A stretch of 64,000 bases of DNA from Granulicella sp. S190 (GTDB lineage: Bacteria; Acidobacteriota; Terriglobia; Terriglobales; Acidobacteriaceae), in contig NZ_LMUD01000023.1 of assembly GCF_009766095.1 (NCBI RefSeq), forward strand, positions 1-64,000. The letters are read 5' to 3'. Below the pieces are notes generated by a model. The model was not told the origin of the DNA. It did not search any database and saw nothing but the letters and a program-made list of their open reading frames with translations. The translations under genes and the position numbers were made by a program. Below are positions 44,329-52,710 of this stretch, piece by piece; the first letter of the stretch is position 1, and each line of letters opens with the position of its first letter.

Positions 44329-45240
44329 ATGGAATTAAGACATTTACGGTATTTCGCTGCGGTAGTGCAGTGGAAAGGCTATCGGGAAGCTTCGCGACAT
44401 CTATACATCACTCAGCCTTCTATCAGCCAGGCTGTCTCCGACCTTGAGAGTGAACTTGGGATCAAACTCTTTTTGCGTGAGGGAAAAGTCGCTCGACTCA
44501 CGCCAGAAGGTGAGGCGTTTTATGAGGAAGCGATCAAAACCCTAGCACAGGCAGCGAGGTCCATTGCGACCGCTCAGCGAGCGGCCAAGGGAGAATTCGG
44601 CAGGCTTGGCATCGGATTCATGGGATTTTCCAGCTCCCCCTTCCTTCCCGAACTTCTGCGGAAGTACAAAGCGCGTCATCCGGGCGTCTCGTTGCGTCTC
44701 GTTGAAGACGTTCCGCACGGCCAAGACATCGCATTTGATCGCGGAGAGATCGACATCGCCTTCACGCGGCCGCCGTCCCCGGACCGCAGTTCGTCATATC
44801 AATCCCAGCTACTCTTCAAGGAGCCACTGGTGGTTGCTCTTCCGAAGAGCCGTGACGTGACAACGAAGCGAGTGCGCATTGCTGATCTCGCGGGTGAGCG
44901 CTTCGTCGTCTTTCAACGCACAAGCTCGCCTGAGGTCTTCGACACTATCGTCCGCGTGTGCAACGACAATGGATTCTCGCCACGTCTGCACCACGAACTT
45001 AACAATATGAACTCGGTACTCGCTACCGTCGAGGCAGGTGAAGGTGTCGCCATCGTGCCCGCCACGGCCAGCAATCTGCGTCCGGAAAATATCTCCTTTC
45101 ATCGTCTTCAGCCCGACGAGGTCCGAATTGACTTTGTCGCAGCCTGGCAGAAAAAGCAATTGTCCGTCGCTCTCAGGTCTTTTCTTGAACTACTAGAAGA
45201 AGAGTCGCCATCTATTCGTGCAATCATGAAGTTCACGTAA
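44329..45240 (+). CDS. LysR-family transcriptional regulator
   Basis: 303 residues from ATG 44329 (MELRHLRYFAAVV, the canonical LysR start); an in-frame upstream start at 44290 is not needed. The winged helix-turn-helix is residues 1-60 (ASRHLYITQPSISQAVSDLESELG), followed by the linker helix and a periplasmic-binding-like effector domain (about 90-300, starting LGIGFMGFSSSPFLPELLRKY). It should bind DNA as a tetramer and respond to a small aromatic or acidic ligand; subgroup resembles CatR/BenM-type regulators. Matching dyads near its own start and before the SDR gene indicate an autoregulated local regulon. Confidence 0.92.
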   Translation: MELRHLRYFAAVVQWKGYREASRHLYITQPSISQAVSDLESELGIKLFLREGKVARLTPEGEAFYEEAIKTLAQAARSIATAQRAAKGEFGRLGIGFMGFSSSPFLPELLRKYKARHPGVSLRLVEDVPHGQDIAFDRGEIDIAFTRPPSPDRSSSYQSQLLFKEPLVVALPKSRDVTTKRVRIADLAGERFVVFQRTSSPEVFDTIVRVCNDNGFSPRLHHELNNMNSVLATVEAGEGVAIVPATASNLRPENISFHRLQPDEVRIDFVAAWQKKQLSVALRSFLELLEEESPSIRAIMKFT

Positions 45241-45241
45241 G

Positions 45242-45268
45242 CGATAGCCTTCACCTATCGGACGATAG
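45242..45268. promoter_or_regulatory. LysR-box candidate upstream of the SDR gene
   Basis: CGATAG (45242-45247), N7, CTATCG (45255-45260), then GA and a second CGATAG (45263-45268). The first pair is the same motif as at 44309-44327. It lies 85 nt before the SDR start and directly after the LysR stop. Confidence 0.6.
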
Positions 45269-45352
45269 AAACTTACGACGCATCGTTATCGGCTGCCATG
45301 ACTCTCTTATTGTGTACGGCGGCGCAAGCTGTCGCAGCAAAGGAGGCTGGAA

Positions 45353-46081
45353 ATGGTAAGCAAGCAGAAAACAATCATCGTAACGGGCGCTTCGCAGGGC
45401 ATCGGCGCAGGAGTCGTGCAGTCTTTCCTCGATCGCGGATATAACGTGGTCGCGAACTCGCGCAACATCACCAAGTCGGAAGCGTTTGAGACGTCGGATA
45501 GGCTTGCGCTTGTAGACGGAAACATCGGCGAGAGTGCCGTAGCCGCAAAGATCCTTGAGACAGCCATCACGAAGTTTGGCTCGATCGACGCGCTCGTCAA
45601 CAACGCTGGCATCTTCTTTACGAAGCCGTTTACGGAGTACACAGCGGAAGACTTCCAAGCGCTTTCCTCCGTCAACCTTGAGGGCTTCCTGTACATCACT
45701 CAGGGTACCGTCAAGCAGATGCTTGCGCAGAAGTCCGGCGGCAGCGTGGTAAGCATCACGACCTCGTTGGTAGTAAACCCAATCGCGGGCATCACATCAT
45801 CGGTGCCGATGATCACCAAGGGCGGTATTGAGGCGGTTACGCGCAGCTTGGCAACCGAATACGCGACCGAGCACATCCGCTTTAACGCCGTCGCGCCAGG
45901 CACCGTTGATACTCCGATGCACGCAAACAACCCAAAAGACTTCCTGAAGACTCTCTCGCCCATGGGTACAATTTCGAGCGTGGAGGATATCGTGGACGCA
46001 GTGGCTTATCTAACGGAGGCTCGCAATGTGACTGGGGAGGTGCTGCACGTGGACGGCGGTTCGCACTCCGGCAAATGGTAA
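45353..46081 (+). CDS. short-chain dehydrogenase/reductase-like protein
   Basis: 242 residues from ATG 45353 with a near-perfect AAGGAGG 6 nt upstream. The Rossmann motif TGASQGIGAG (11-20), NNAGIFF and the catalytic-type Ser in VVSITTS are present. In the usual YxxxK motif the lysine is found in MITKGG, but the tyrosine position, four residues before, is proline, so the classical catalytic Tyr is missing. Members of a known SDR subset also lack it; this protein may be a non-classical reductase or a binding protein. It is cotranscribed with the ridA-like gene, overlapping it by 7 nt, and probably controlled by the adjacent LysR protein. Confidence 0.88.
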   Translation: MVSKQKTIIVTGASQGIGAGVVQSFLDRGYNVVANSRNITKSEAFETSDRLALVDGNIGESAVAAKILETAITKFGSIDALVNNAGIFFTKPFTEYTAEDFQALSSVNLEGFLYITQGTVKQMLAQKSGGSVVSITTSLVVNPIAGITSSVPMITKGGIEAVTRSLATEYATEHIRFNAVAPGTVDTPMHANNPKDFLKTLSPMGTISSVEDIVDAVAYLTEARNVTGEVLHVDGGSHSGKW

Positions 46082-46564
46082 GCGCGCAGGGTTCACAGCA
46101 GGAACGCGCCGAGCGGCGGCTACAAGAACTCGGTGTTGAACTCACGTCTGCGCCCACGCCGTTTGGCGCTTATGTCGAAAGCGTGCAGACCGGAAACCTG
46201 CTGTACCTCAGTGGCATGCTTCCCGCAGTCGGACATGAACCAAAGTTCGTGGGTCGGCTAGGGAAAGGAGTTCGACGTGGAACAAGGTCGCGAGGCTGCG
46301 CGCATCGCTGCATTGAATGTTCTATCAGCAGCGCGAAATCATCTTGGCTCATTGGATAGAGTGACCAGGGTGGTGAAGTTGGCCGTGTATCTGGCGACAG
46401 AAGGGGACTTCTTCGCTCAACCCAAAGTGGCAGATGCAGCCTCCGAGTTGCTTCGCGACGTATTTGGACCGGATAGGCTTCCAGTGCGAATTGTGCTCGG
46501 TGTCGCTAGTCTTCCGCTCGGGATGCCGGTTGAACTTGAGGTCGTACTAGAAGTCGAAGGATGA
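46075..46564 (+). pseudogene. RidA/YjgF-family gene with a +1 frameshift
   Basis: The ATG at 46075 overlaps the SDR stop. Frame 1 gives SGMLPAVGHEPKFVGRLGK up to about 46266 and then loses similarity; from about 46268 the continuation appears one base later as EFDVEQGREAARIAALNVL, ending in VASLPLGMPVELEVVLEVEG. Removing one G from AAAGGAG (46264-46270) restores an unbroken RidA protein of about 162 residues. Either the gene is recently inactivated, the sequence has a one-base error, or a programmed shift occurs; the first two are more likely. Confidence 0.8.
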
Positions 46565-46777
46565 ACGAGGCGCGTTATTTCCCTCGTTCTCTCTATGAGG
46601 TTGTTATGTCAAACACATAGAACCAAACGCGCGTTGCATCAACCCTGGGGATTGAATATCCAATCGTCCAGGGTCCCCTTGGCGGCCGGATCTTTTGTCG
46701 AAACTCAAATTTTCCTGTTGCTTTCCAAAAGGGAGCCATGTCATTATTCCTGTAGGAAACCTAAAGGTCTAATAGTC

Positions 46778-47125
46778 ATGAAGGAAAAGCCCGACGTCTT
46801 GCAAGGAACACTGGCGCTGATGGTCCTCAAGACGCTCGATGTCCTGGGATCGCAGCACGGCTGGGGAATCGCGCGGCGCATCGAGCAGATCAGCGGAGAC
46901 CTTCTGGCTGTCAACCAGGGCACGCTGTATCCCTTGCTACTCAAACTTGAGCATGAAGGCTCAATCGCCTCTGAGTGGGGCGTATCGGAGAATAACCGCC
47001 GCGCGCGCTTCTATCGACTCACCGCGGCCGGCCGCAGGCAACTCCAGGCGGAGGCCCGCGATTGGGAACAAACCGCGGCCATCATCGCGCGCTTCTTCAA
47101 TGTCAAGGCGGAGGATCTAACGTGA
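46778..47125 (+). CDS. PadR-family transcriptional regulator
   Basis: 115 residues from ATG 46778 (AAAGG upstream); the frame open from 46595 adds unlikely sequence. It is a standard short PadR winged helix (DVLQGTLALMVLKTLDVLGSQHGWGIARRIEQ, NQGTLYPLLLKLEHEG). An inverted repeat TTCCT-GT-AGGAA at 46747-46758, 19 nt before the start, could be its operator. The stop overlaps the start of the large permease gene, a PadR/permease pairing typical of Acidobacteriota. It probably represses the permease until an inducer is bound. Confidence 0.9.
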   Translation: MKEKPDVLQGTLALMVLKTLDVLGSQHGWGIARRIEQISGDLLAVNQGTLYPLLLKLEHEGSIASEWGVSENNRRARFYRLTAAGRRQLQAEARDWEQTAAIIARFFNVKAEDLT

Positions 47126-49842
47126 AATTCCTGCGACGCTTCTTCATACGTCTGTCGAATCTCTCCACAGGCCGCAGTGCCGATCAACGCCTGCAGGAAG
47201 AGATCGCCGAACATCTCGCCTTCCAAACAGAAGAGAATATACGCGCCGGTATGTCGCTGACCGAGGCGCGGCGGCAGGCCGCACTTAAGCTAGGGGCGGC
47301 TCAGGCGATCCGTGAACATCACCACGCTGAGCACAGCATCCCCTTTATCGAGAATCTGCTCTTCGACCTGCAGTACGCGGTTCGCATGCTTCTGAGATCT
47401 CCTGGATTCTCTTTCATTGCGATCGCCACAATGGCACTGGGCATCGGAGCCACCACCGCGATCTATAGCGTGATCGACGCTACGTTGCTGCACCCTTTAC
47501 CCTACCCCAACCCTTCCGAACTGGTGCGCATCGAAGACGGCCTTCCCGGCGTAGGCGCGCAGGACGTCGGCATCTCCGTTCCTGAGTGGAGAGACCTCGA
47601 GAGTTCCGGGATATTCCAGTCCGTGTCGGTCTCCGGCACCGGAGCAGATGTGAACCTCACCGGCAGCGCACAGCCAGAGCGTCTCAGCTACAAGCATGTG
47701 ACGCCGAATTACTTCGCAGTCTTCCGCGTAGACGCGCAGTTGGGCCGCACATTTGATCCGCACGATGCCACTCCTGGCTTCAACCTGGAGGCCGTGATCA
47801 GCGACGGCCTCTGGAAAAGGGAATTCGGAGCCAACCCGCACATCATCGGCAAAGCTCTACGCCTGGACAACGACGTTTATCACGTCGTGGGCGTCATGCC
47901 GCGCGGGTTTCGCGATCTGGGCTCAACCAGTGAAGAGTGGAATACAGAAGTGTGGCTGGGAGCCGGCATGGCCGGACTGCCCTTTCCGCCCCCGCTGCGC
48001 AGTTCACGTCAGTCGAGTCGAGTGGTCGCACGCATGAAGCCGGGCCTCTCAATGGCGGCTGCGCAGGAGCGCCTCGATGCGCTGGTTGAGTCGCTGAAAA
48101 AGCAATATCCTGCGGAGTATCCGGCACAGGCAGCATGGGCCGTGCGCCTGATTCCGCTCAGCGAAAGCGTGGTCGGCAGCGTTCGCCGATCTCTTGTTCT
48201 GCTGTTCGGCGCAGTCGGGTTGGTCCTCCTGATCAGTTGCGTCAACGTCGCCAATCTCCTTCTTGCCAGGGCCAGCGGGAGAGGCCGTGAGATCGCGGTT
48301 CGACAGGCTCTTGGAGCGCAAAGAACGCGCCTTATCCGCCAGCTTCTGACCGAGATTCTGCTGCTCTTCCTGCTTGGCGGAATCGCTGGTTTCGCTATTC
48401 TCTTCGGTGCCCAGCACCTCCTGTTGCGGCTTGTTCCGGAGAGCCTCCCGCACCTCAACGACATAGGGGTTGGCTGGGGCGTGCTGGTATTTGCCGTGGT
48501 CGTCTCCGCCGCCGCCGGAACCATCTTCGGGCTTGCTCCAGCCTGGCTTATGAGCGGTGTTGATTTGACTAGTACACTTCGCCAGAAAGGCCGCGGGTCC
48601 GTAGGTTCACAGGGTCGCTCACGCGCCCGCCAGATTCTGGTCGTCAGTGAATTGGCGCTCTCCCTGATGCTCATGGTCGCCGCGGGGCTTCTGCTGCGCA
48701 GTTTCTGGGACTTGTTCAAGGTGCCGCCCGGTTTCAATCCTGACCGCGTTATGGCCATTCAAACGTGGCTTCCGGGGCCCAATGATCCCAGTCAAGATAC
48801 CTACCGGACTGCGACCCAGGAAGCGGTTCTACTGCGCGAGGTTCTTCGCCGCAGCCGAACGCTGCCCGGCGTAGAAGAGGCGGCAATCGGCGACGTGGAC
48901 GCTCTTCCCCTGGGCCACAGCAATCCAGGCACGCTGCCATTGATGCGCGAAGGCATCGAGACGATGGACAATCAGGCTCCTGTGATCCATAGTCCCATTG
49001 TCTCGCCCGAATACTTCCATCTGTTGGGCATGCCGCTATTGCGCGGACGCCTTTTCAGCGACCAGGACCTTGAGAGTACGCCTCAGGTTGCGGTCATCAA
49101 TCAGGCCGCGGCTCGCACCTACTGGCCAAGCCAAAACCCGCTTGGCAAACGCGTCCGTCTGCACCTGGATAGCCGTGAGCTATTGAACTCTGCCGGACCA
49201 GTCTGGACCACGATCGTCGGCGTGATTGCGGATGCCCGCACGGAATCGTTGGCGGACGCGGCTACTCCTCAGATCTACCGCAGCGTATACCAGCACCCAG
49301 CCAAGGCTCTGGCTATCTTTCTTCGCGGACAACTCGATCCCGGCACGATCCTCGGACAGGAGCGAAGCCAGGTTCAAGCTATTGATGCCGGGCTTCCCGT
49401 CTTCCATGCGGAGACGCTGGAGGACGTTCTCTCCACCTCGCTTTCCGTCAGACGATTCTCGATGGAAATAGTGGCCTTTTTTGCGGCAACCGCCTTGCTG
49501 TTGGCTGGGCTTGGAATCTACGGGACGATTTCATATCTTGTGAATGAACAAAGACGTGAGATCGCCATTCGTCTCGCGCTGGGAGCGCAGAGGAGCAGGA
49601 TTCTCAAGATGGTCCTGCGCCGGGGATTCGGTCTGGCCGCAGCGGGCGCGGGGCTGGGTGTGGCTGGAGCGTTCATCGTCTCTCACTTTATGGCCGGGCT
49701 GCTTTACGGCGTGTCGCCTAACGATCTGCCCACCTTCGCAGGCGTAACCCTTTTGCTTACTATGGTCGCGCTCGCGGCCAGCTATATCCCGGCGCTGCGC
49801 GCCATGCGCCTCGATCCAATCACGACGCTCCACTCCGAATGA
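47122..49842 (+). CDS. ADOP-type duplicated FtsX permease
   Basis: 906 residues from GTG 47122, which overlaps the PadR stop (GTGA) and has GGAGGA 6 nt upstream. The first ~80 residues form the N-terminal helical region typical of acidobacterial duplicated orphan permeases (ADQRLQEEIAEHLAFQTEEN, TEARRQAALKLG). Two MacB-like halves follow, each with a periplasmic domain and an FtsX region of helices (about 75-480 and 510-906; GREIAVRQALGAQRTRLIRQLL and RREIAIRLALGAQRSRI). No ATPase gene adjoins. Substrate is unknown; such genes occur in many copies per genome. Confidence 0.92.
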   Translation: MKFLRRFFIRLSNLSTGRSADQRLQEEIAEHLAFQTEENIRAGMSLTEARRQAALKLGAAQAIREHHHAEHSIPFIENLLFDLQYAVRMLLRSPGFSFIAIATMALGIGATTAIYSVIDATLLHPLPYPNPSELVRIEDGLPGVGAQDVGISVPEWRDLESSGIFQSVSVSGTGADVNLTGSAQPERLSYKHVTPNYFAVFRVDAQLGRTFDPHDATPGFNLEAVISDGLWKREFGANPHIIGKALRLDNDVYHVVGVMPRGFRDLGSTSEEWNTEVWLGAGMAGLPFPPPLRSSRQSSRVVARMKPGLSMAAAQERLDALVESLKKQYPAEYPAQAAWAVRLIPLSESVVGSVRRSLVLLFGAVGLVLLISCVNVANLLLARASGRGREIAVRQALGAQRTRLIRQLLTEILLLFLLGGIAGFAILFGAQHLLLRLVPESLPHLNDIGVGWGVLVFAVVVSAAAGTIFGLAPAWLMSGVDLTSTLRQKGRGSVGSQGRSRARQILVVSELALSLMLMVAAGLLLRSFWDLFKVPPGFNPDRVMAIQTWLPGPNDPSQDTYRTATQEAVLLREVLRRSRTLPGVEEAAIGDVDALPLGHSNPGTLPLMREGIETMDNQAPVIHSPIVSPEYFHLLGMPLLRGRLFSDQDLESTPQVAVINQAAARTYWPSQNPLGKRVRLHLDSRELLNSAGPVWTTIVGVIADARTESLADAATPQIYRSVYQHPAKALAIFLRGQLDPGTILGQERSQVQAIDAGLPVFHAETLEDVLSTSLSVRRFSMEIVAFFAATALLLAGLGIYGTISYLVNEQRREIAIRLALGAQRSRILKMVLRRGFGLAAAGAGLGVAGAFIVSHFMAGLLYGVSPNDLPTFAGVTLLLTMVALAASYIPALRAMRLDPITTLHSE

Positions 49843-49924
49843 CTTCATGGCACTGCTCAAGACCTGTCTTCGCAAGTTGTGGCCATCTCAATAATCCCTT
49901 TGTGTTTGGGAGTAGTTTTTTTCT

Positions 49925-50090
49925 GACGTGGTGATGGGCGCTTTTGCTGGGGTATTTGGTGAAAATGGGTGTTTTTGGTGTGGTGTTTTGGTGGTGTGAG
50001 CGTGGTGGATTGCGTGGCTGACATGGTGGTTTAGCAACCACTTTTAACCGAGCTAAAAATACGCCACGTTTTCAGGATTTATTTTTCGGG
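49925..50090 (+). repeat. dispersed intergenic repeat, copy B
   Basis: About 166 nt, GT-rich, matching copy A at 5942-6108 (minus strand) along its length with a few gaps: GACGTGGTGA at the start, TTTTGC-GGGG, the GGTGGTGT...TTGCGTGGCTGA core (49990-50021), and the CGTTTTC.....TTATTTTTCGGG end (50067-50090). It contains a small hairpin GTGGTT-TAGC-AACCAC (50026-50041). It lies 82 nt downstream of the ADOP gene, in the same orientation as that gene. 49843-50116 holds no gene. Confidence 0.75.
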
Positions 50091-50116
50091 CTTCCCATTT
50101 TGGGAGTGGGTTTGGG

Positions 50117-50641
50117 TCAGTGAGCTGGCTGGTCGGTGACGGGTTTGACGTTGCCACAGTCGGAGGACTGGAAGGTTGCGGAGAAGGTTTTGCTCATCTC
50201 GCGGTTGATGGGGTGGCCGTCGACGTTGCCTGCGAGGGTGGTGTGGCTGGTTCCGCTGAAGTGGTCGGCGTCGGGGAGCTGGAAGTCGTGGTGGGACCTG
50301 GTGGCGATGGTGGAGCTGGTGCAGGCGGTGTCGAAGGTGACGCGGTGTGCGGTCTGGACCTTGTTGGAGACGACGCACTTTATGTCGGGGACGGATCTGG
50401 TCATCGCGTCGAGGTAGCTGCTGATGGTGGTTCCGGCGGTGAAGCAGGCCTGGCCGGTGATGGGTTGGTTGTCGGGGTCTTTGGGGTCCAGCTTTAAGAC
50501 GACCCGGGTGTTCCAGAGGCCGGGTTTGATGGGGATGTCGGCCAACTGTGCGACAAGGGCAGAGATGCCGGTGAGGAGGAGAGATGCGGCGCAGAGGGTG
50601 AGTGGGCGGGAGGGTCTGAATCTCGGCCTGGGAGGGTTCAT
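50117..50641 (-). CDS. DUF3617-family secreted protein
   Basis: 174 residues from ATG 50639-50641. Signal peptide (LTLCAASLLLTGISALVAQ). The mature part begins ADIPIKPGLWNTRVVL, the usual IKPGLWE-like opening of DUF3617, and contains four spaced cysteines (in GQACF, IKCVV, DTACT and SDCGN), a pattern that suggests two disulfides. The family is periplasmic and uncharacterised. It stands alone, convergent with the ADOP gene across the repeat, and 168 nt from the next gene. Confidence 0.75.
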   Translation of the reverse strand: MNPPRPRFRPSRPLTLCAASLLLTGISALVAQLADIPIKPGLWNTRVVLKLDPKDPDNQPITGQACFTAGTTISSYLDAMTRSVPDIKCVVSNKVQTAHRVTFDTACTSSTIATRSHHDFQLPDADHFSGTSHTTLAGNVDGHPINREMSKTFSATFQSSDCGNVKPVTDQPAH

Positions 50642-50809
50642 CCGGGGCTCCTCAGTGGATTGTTATCTGGCCGGGAGGTGATGAAGTGGAGTTATGTGTT
50701 CTGACGTCGTTCGAGACCTAGTGGCGTGGTCGGATTTCAGCGGTATAGGCGAAGACGATTCGTGCTTTTTATTCGGGCAATTAGCTTTGCGCCCCGAATC
50801 AAGATCATG

Positions 50810-51520
50810 CTAGGCGTAGCAATGTATATCTGCATTGGAGAGGGCTTCGTGCGCAATCTCAACTTCACCAGCAATATGTTCGGAATTTACGCGGCTCTCT
50901 AGAATGATCGGGATCTCATCTGGAATCAGTGAAGCTACTTGTTGAAACGCTAGCTTGGCTCCGTACGACAAGGCTTCATGCTGACTTTCGCTATTCACCT
51001 CGCTAAGATGAACTTGCACAAGCCTTTCCTGAAATGCAGTAAGCATGAGGAAGGCATCTGTCATTGATGAATCACATTGTCGGGAATGCCCTAGATCAAA
51101 ACACAGACTCGCATCCGGGAGCTTCTCAAAGACTAGTTCAAGCTCGCCAACATTACGTCCGATCGGTTTTCTGCGATCCATGTTTTCGATCGCAATGCGC
51201 CGTCCGAATCGCCTCCAAAGTGTGGCATCACTGATGGCGTCGGGATGAATAACTATTGGCCACTTGTCAGGAATGTTTGAGTAAAGAAGATCAGCTAACC
51301 ATTCTTCGTCACCTAGAGAATAGCTGCTCGGTGCATGAAAAGAGACATAGGAATAACTGTCTAAACGCAGATAAGGGATAGCAGCAACCAAGATTTTTAC
51401 TTCCGACATCCGCAAAGCTGAGAGCTCGATGCAAGCAAGGTTGCTCGAAGCAAGTATGCTCAGAGCTTTTTCAAAGTCCCCATAAGCTACCGCGCCGGTA
51501 GAAAATCCAATTTTTCTCAT
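50810..51520 (-). CDS. TIM-barrel protein of the sugar-phosphate isomerase/AP-endonuclease 2 family
   Basis: 236 residues from ATG 51518-51520, overlapping the upstream gene's stop by 1 nt. It opens with MRKIGFSTGAVAYGD and shows metal-ligand-type residues at barrel strand ends: His in SFHAPS, His in IVIHPD, Glu in AIENMD, Asp/His in CFDLGHSR, His in VQVHLSEV and Glu in IILESRV. These match xylose-isomerase-like metal-binding TIM barrels, which include isomerases, epimerases and endonuclease IV. No export signal. DNA here is clearly more AT-rich (about 42% GC in sampled lines) than neighbours, pointing to acquisition with the nucleotidyltransferase gene as a pair. Confidence 0.75.
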   Translation of the reverse strand: MRKIGFSTGAVAYGDFEKALSILASSNLACIELSALRMSEVKILVAAIPYLRLDSYSYVSFHAPSSYSLGDEEWLADLLYSNIPDKWPIVIHPDAISDATLWRRFGRRIAIENMDRRKPIGRNVGELELVFEKLPDASLCFDLGHSRQCDSSMTDAFLMLTAFQERLVQVHLSEVNSESQHEALSYGAKLAFQQVASLIPDEIPIILESRVNSEHIAGEVEIAHEALSNADIHCYA

Positions 51521-52632
51521 TAGAAAACTCCATATTCGATAGTCATTCTGCCAAGTTCATTCTTGTCGCTGAGGAAGATAGCTCCAATGGCATCACGATA
51601 ACGATGACTTATATCACGCCCTCTGCTTGCCGTTTCATCGCTGCCCAGCCGTTCAACCGGCAACTTGTCAAGATGTTCACGAATAGTCTGTCCTCCGCAT
51701 GAGGGAGTGTCATCGGCCAGCATCCCGAGAAATTCGTCGTAAGAGTCAAACAACTGCTTGCTCTGTAAATCGAGGTTAGGGTCGCGGAGTAGAGCAGATG
51801 CAAGAATTTCGAGAGGCGGTTTCATAAGGACAAGTCGTAGTCGTTCGATTACGGCCTGTACTTGTTTAATCGAATAGAACTCTCGCCGTTCCTCCGTTGA
51901 AGCAAACCCGCAATGACATTCAAAACACGCAACCATCCCAGCAAGAAAAAGAAGCTTCCTTGACATCCGCAGTTTCAGATTTCTGATTGCGAAACCCTCA
52001 TTTTGTCTATTGCGCTGTTTGTAGGCAAAATCGACAGTCATCGTTCGCCAATATCGTGCCATATCATTGAACAGAAAGCGAGGAACTTTGTACTCACCTG
52101 AACCCAGCCAGAGTCCGCGATCTTCGTCCAAATACCGCCACAGCACGTTTCGCAAGACGCGTTCATACGCGTCTGAGTGTCCTATTGTGTCAGATTCCAA
52201 CAGCAGTAGAATTCGTAGGGTCGTATTGGCATTCGTATCATCTTGTCCTCCGATATTGTGAATTAGGTCGTGACCGGATGCGATCGTTCCAAACACTCCC
52301 TCGCGTCCAGGCTGCCGGATATCTAAGTCCTTGAGACTCTTTCTAATCTCATGCGCGACCTTGATATGTTCAGGATGAGAGATGCCGTCGAGTAATAATG
52401 TCCAATCGACATCACTTCCAGAGGTAAACTCCTGTCGGGCAAGCGAACCGACGACCACGATACTGGAATCAGAACTAGTGAAACCGCCCAGAGTGTCTTC
52501 GAGCAGTGTTTTTGTCACCCCACTCTGAAATCTCGCAAACCGAATGTTGGGCCATGAAGCTTTGGTGCGTGTCTCTAATAGGTCTAAGGCGGAGAATTCG
52601 GAAAGTTTTTCGGCCAAGTGTCTTCCATCCAC
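51520..52632 (-). CDS. nucleotidyltransferase-domain protein
   Basis: 370 residues. The N-terminal third holds a Pol-beta-type nucleotidyltransferase site: GSLARQEFTSGSDVDWTLL near 60-80, that is GS-x10-DVD, closest to the GlnD/DUF294 style (GSxARxE...SDxD). The remaining ~270 residues are helical, with a cysteine trio (MVACFECHCG) and no kinase or HEPN motif I can name. It could transfer AMP or another NMP to a protein, RNA or small molecule. It overlaps the TIM-barrel gene by 1 nt (TAATG), so the two are coupled. Low GC and isolation suggest a laterally acquired two-gene unit. Substrate is unknown. Confidence 0.75.
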   Translation of the reverse strand: MDGRHLAEKLSEFSALDLLETRTKASWPNIRFARFQSGVTKTLLEDTLGGFTSSDSSIVVVGSLARQEFTSGSDVDWTLLLDGISHPEHIKVAHEIRKSLKDLDIRQPGREGVFGTIASGHDLIHNIGGQDDTNANTTLRILLLLESDTIGHSDAYERVLRNVLWRYLDEDRGLWLGSGEYKVPRFLFNDMARYWRTMTVDFAYKQRNRQNEGFAIRNLKLRMSRKLLFLAGMVACFECHCGFASTEERREFYSIKQVQAVIERLRLVLMKPPLEILASALLRDPNLDLQSKQLFDSYDEFLGMLADDTPSCGGQTIREHLDKLPVERLGSDETASRGRDISHRYRDAIGAIFLSDKNELGRMTIEYGVF

Positions 52633-52710
52633 GATGCAAGTCGTTTCTTGGCAATTCTACCGCCATACAAAGGAAAGTGTTCCACAATGAGAACGATCGA
52701 TCGGATGAGC

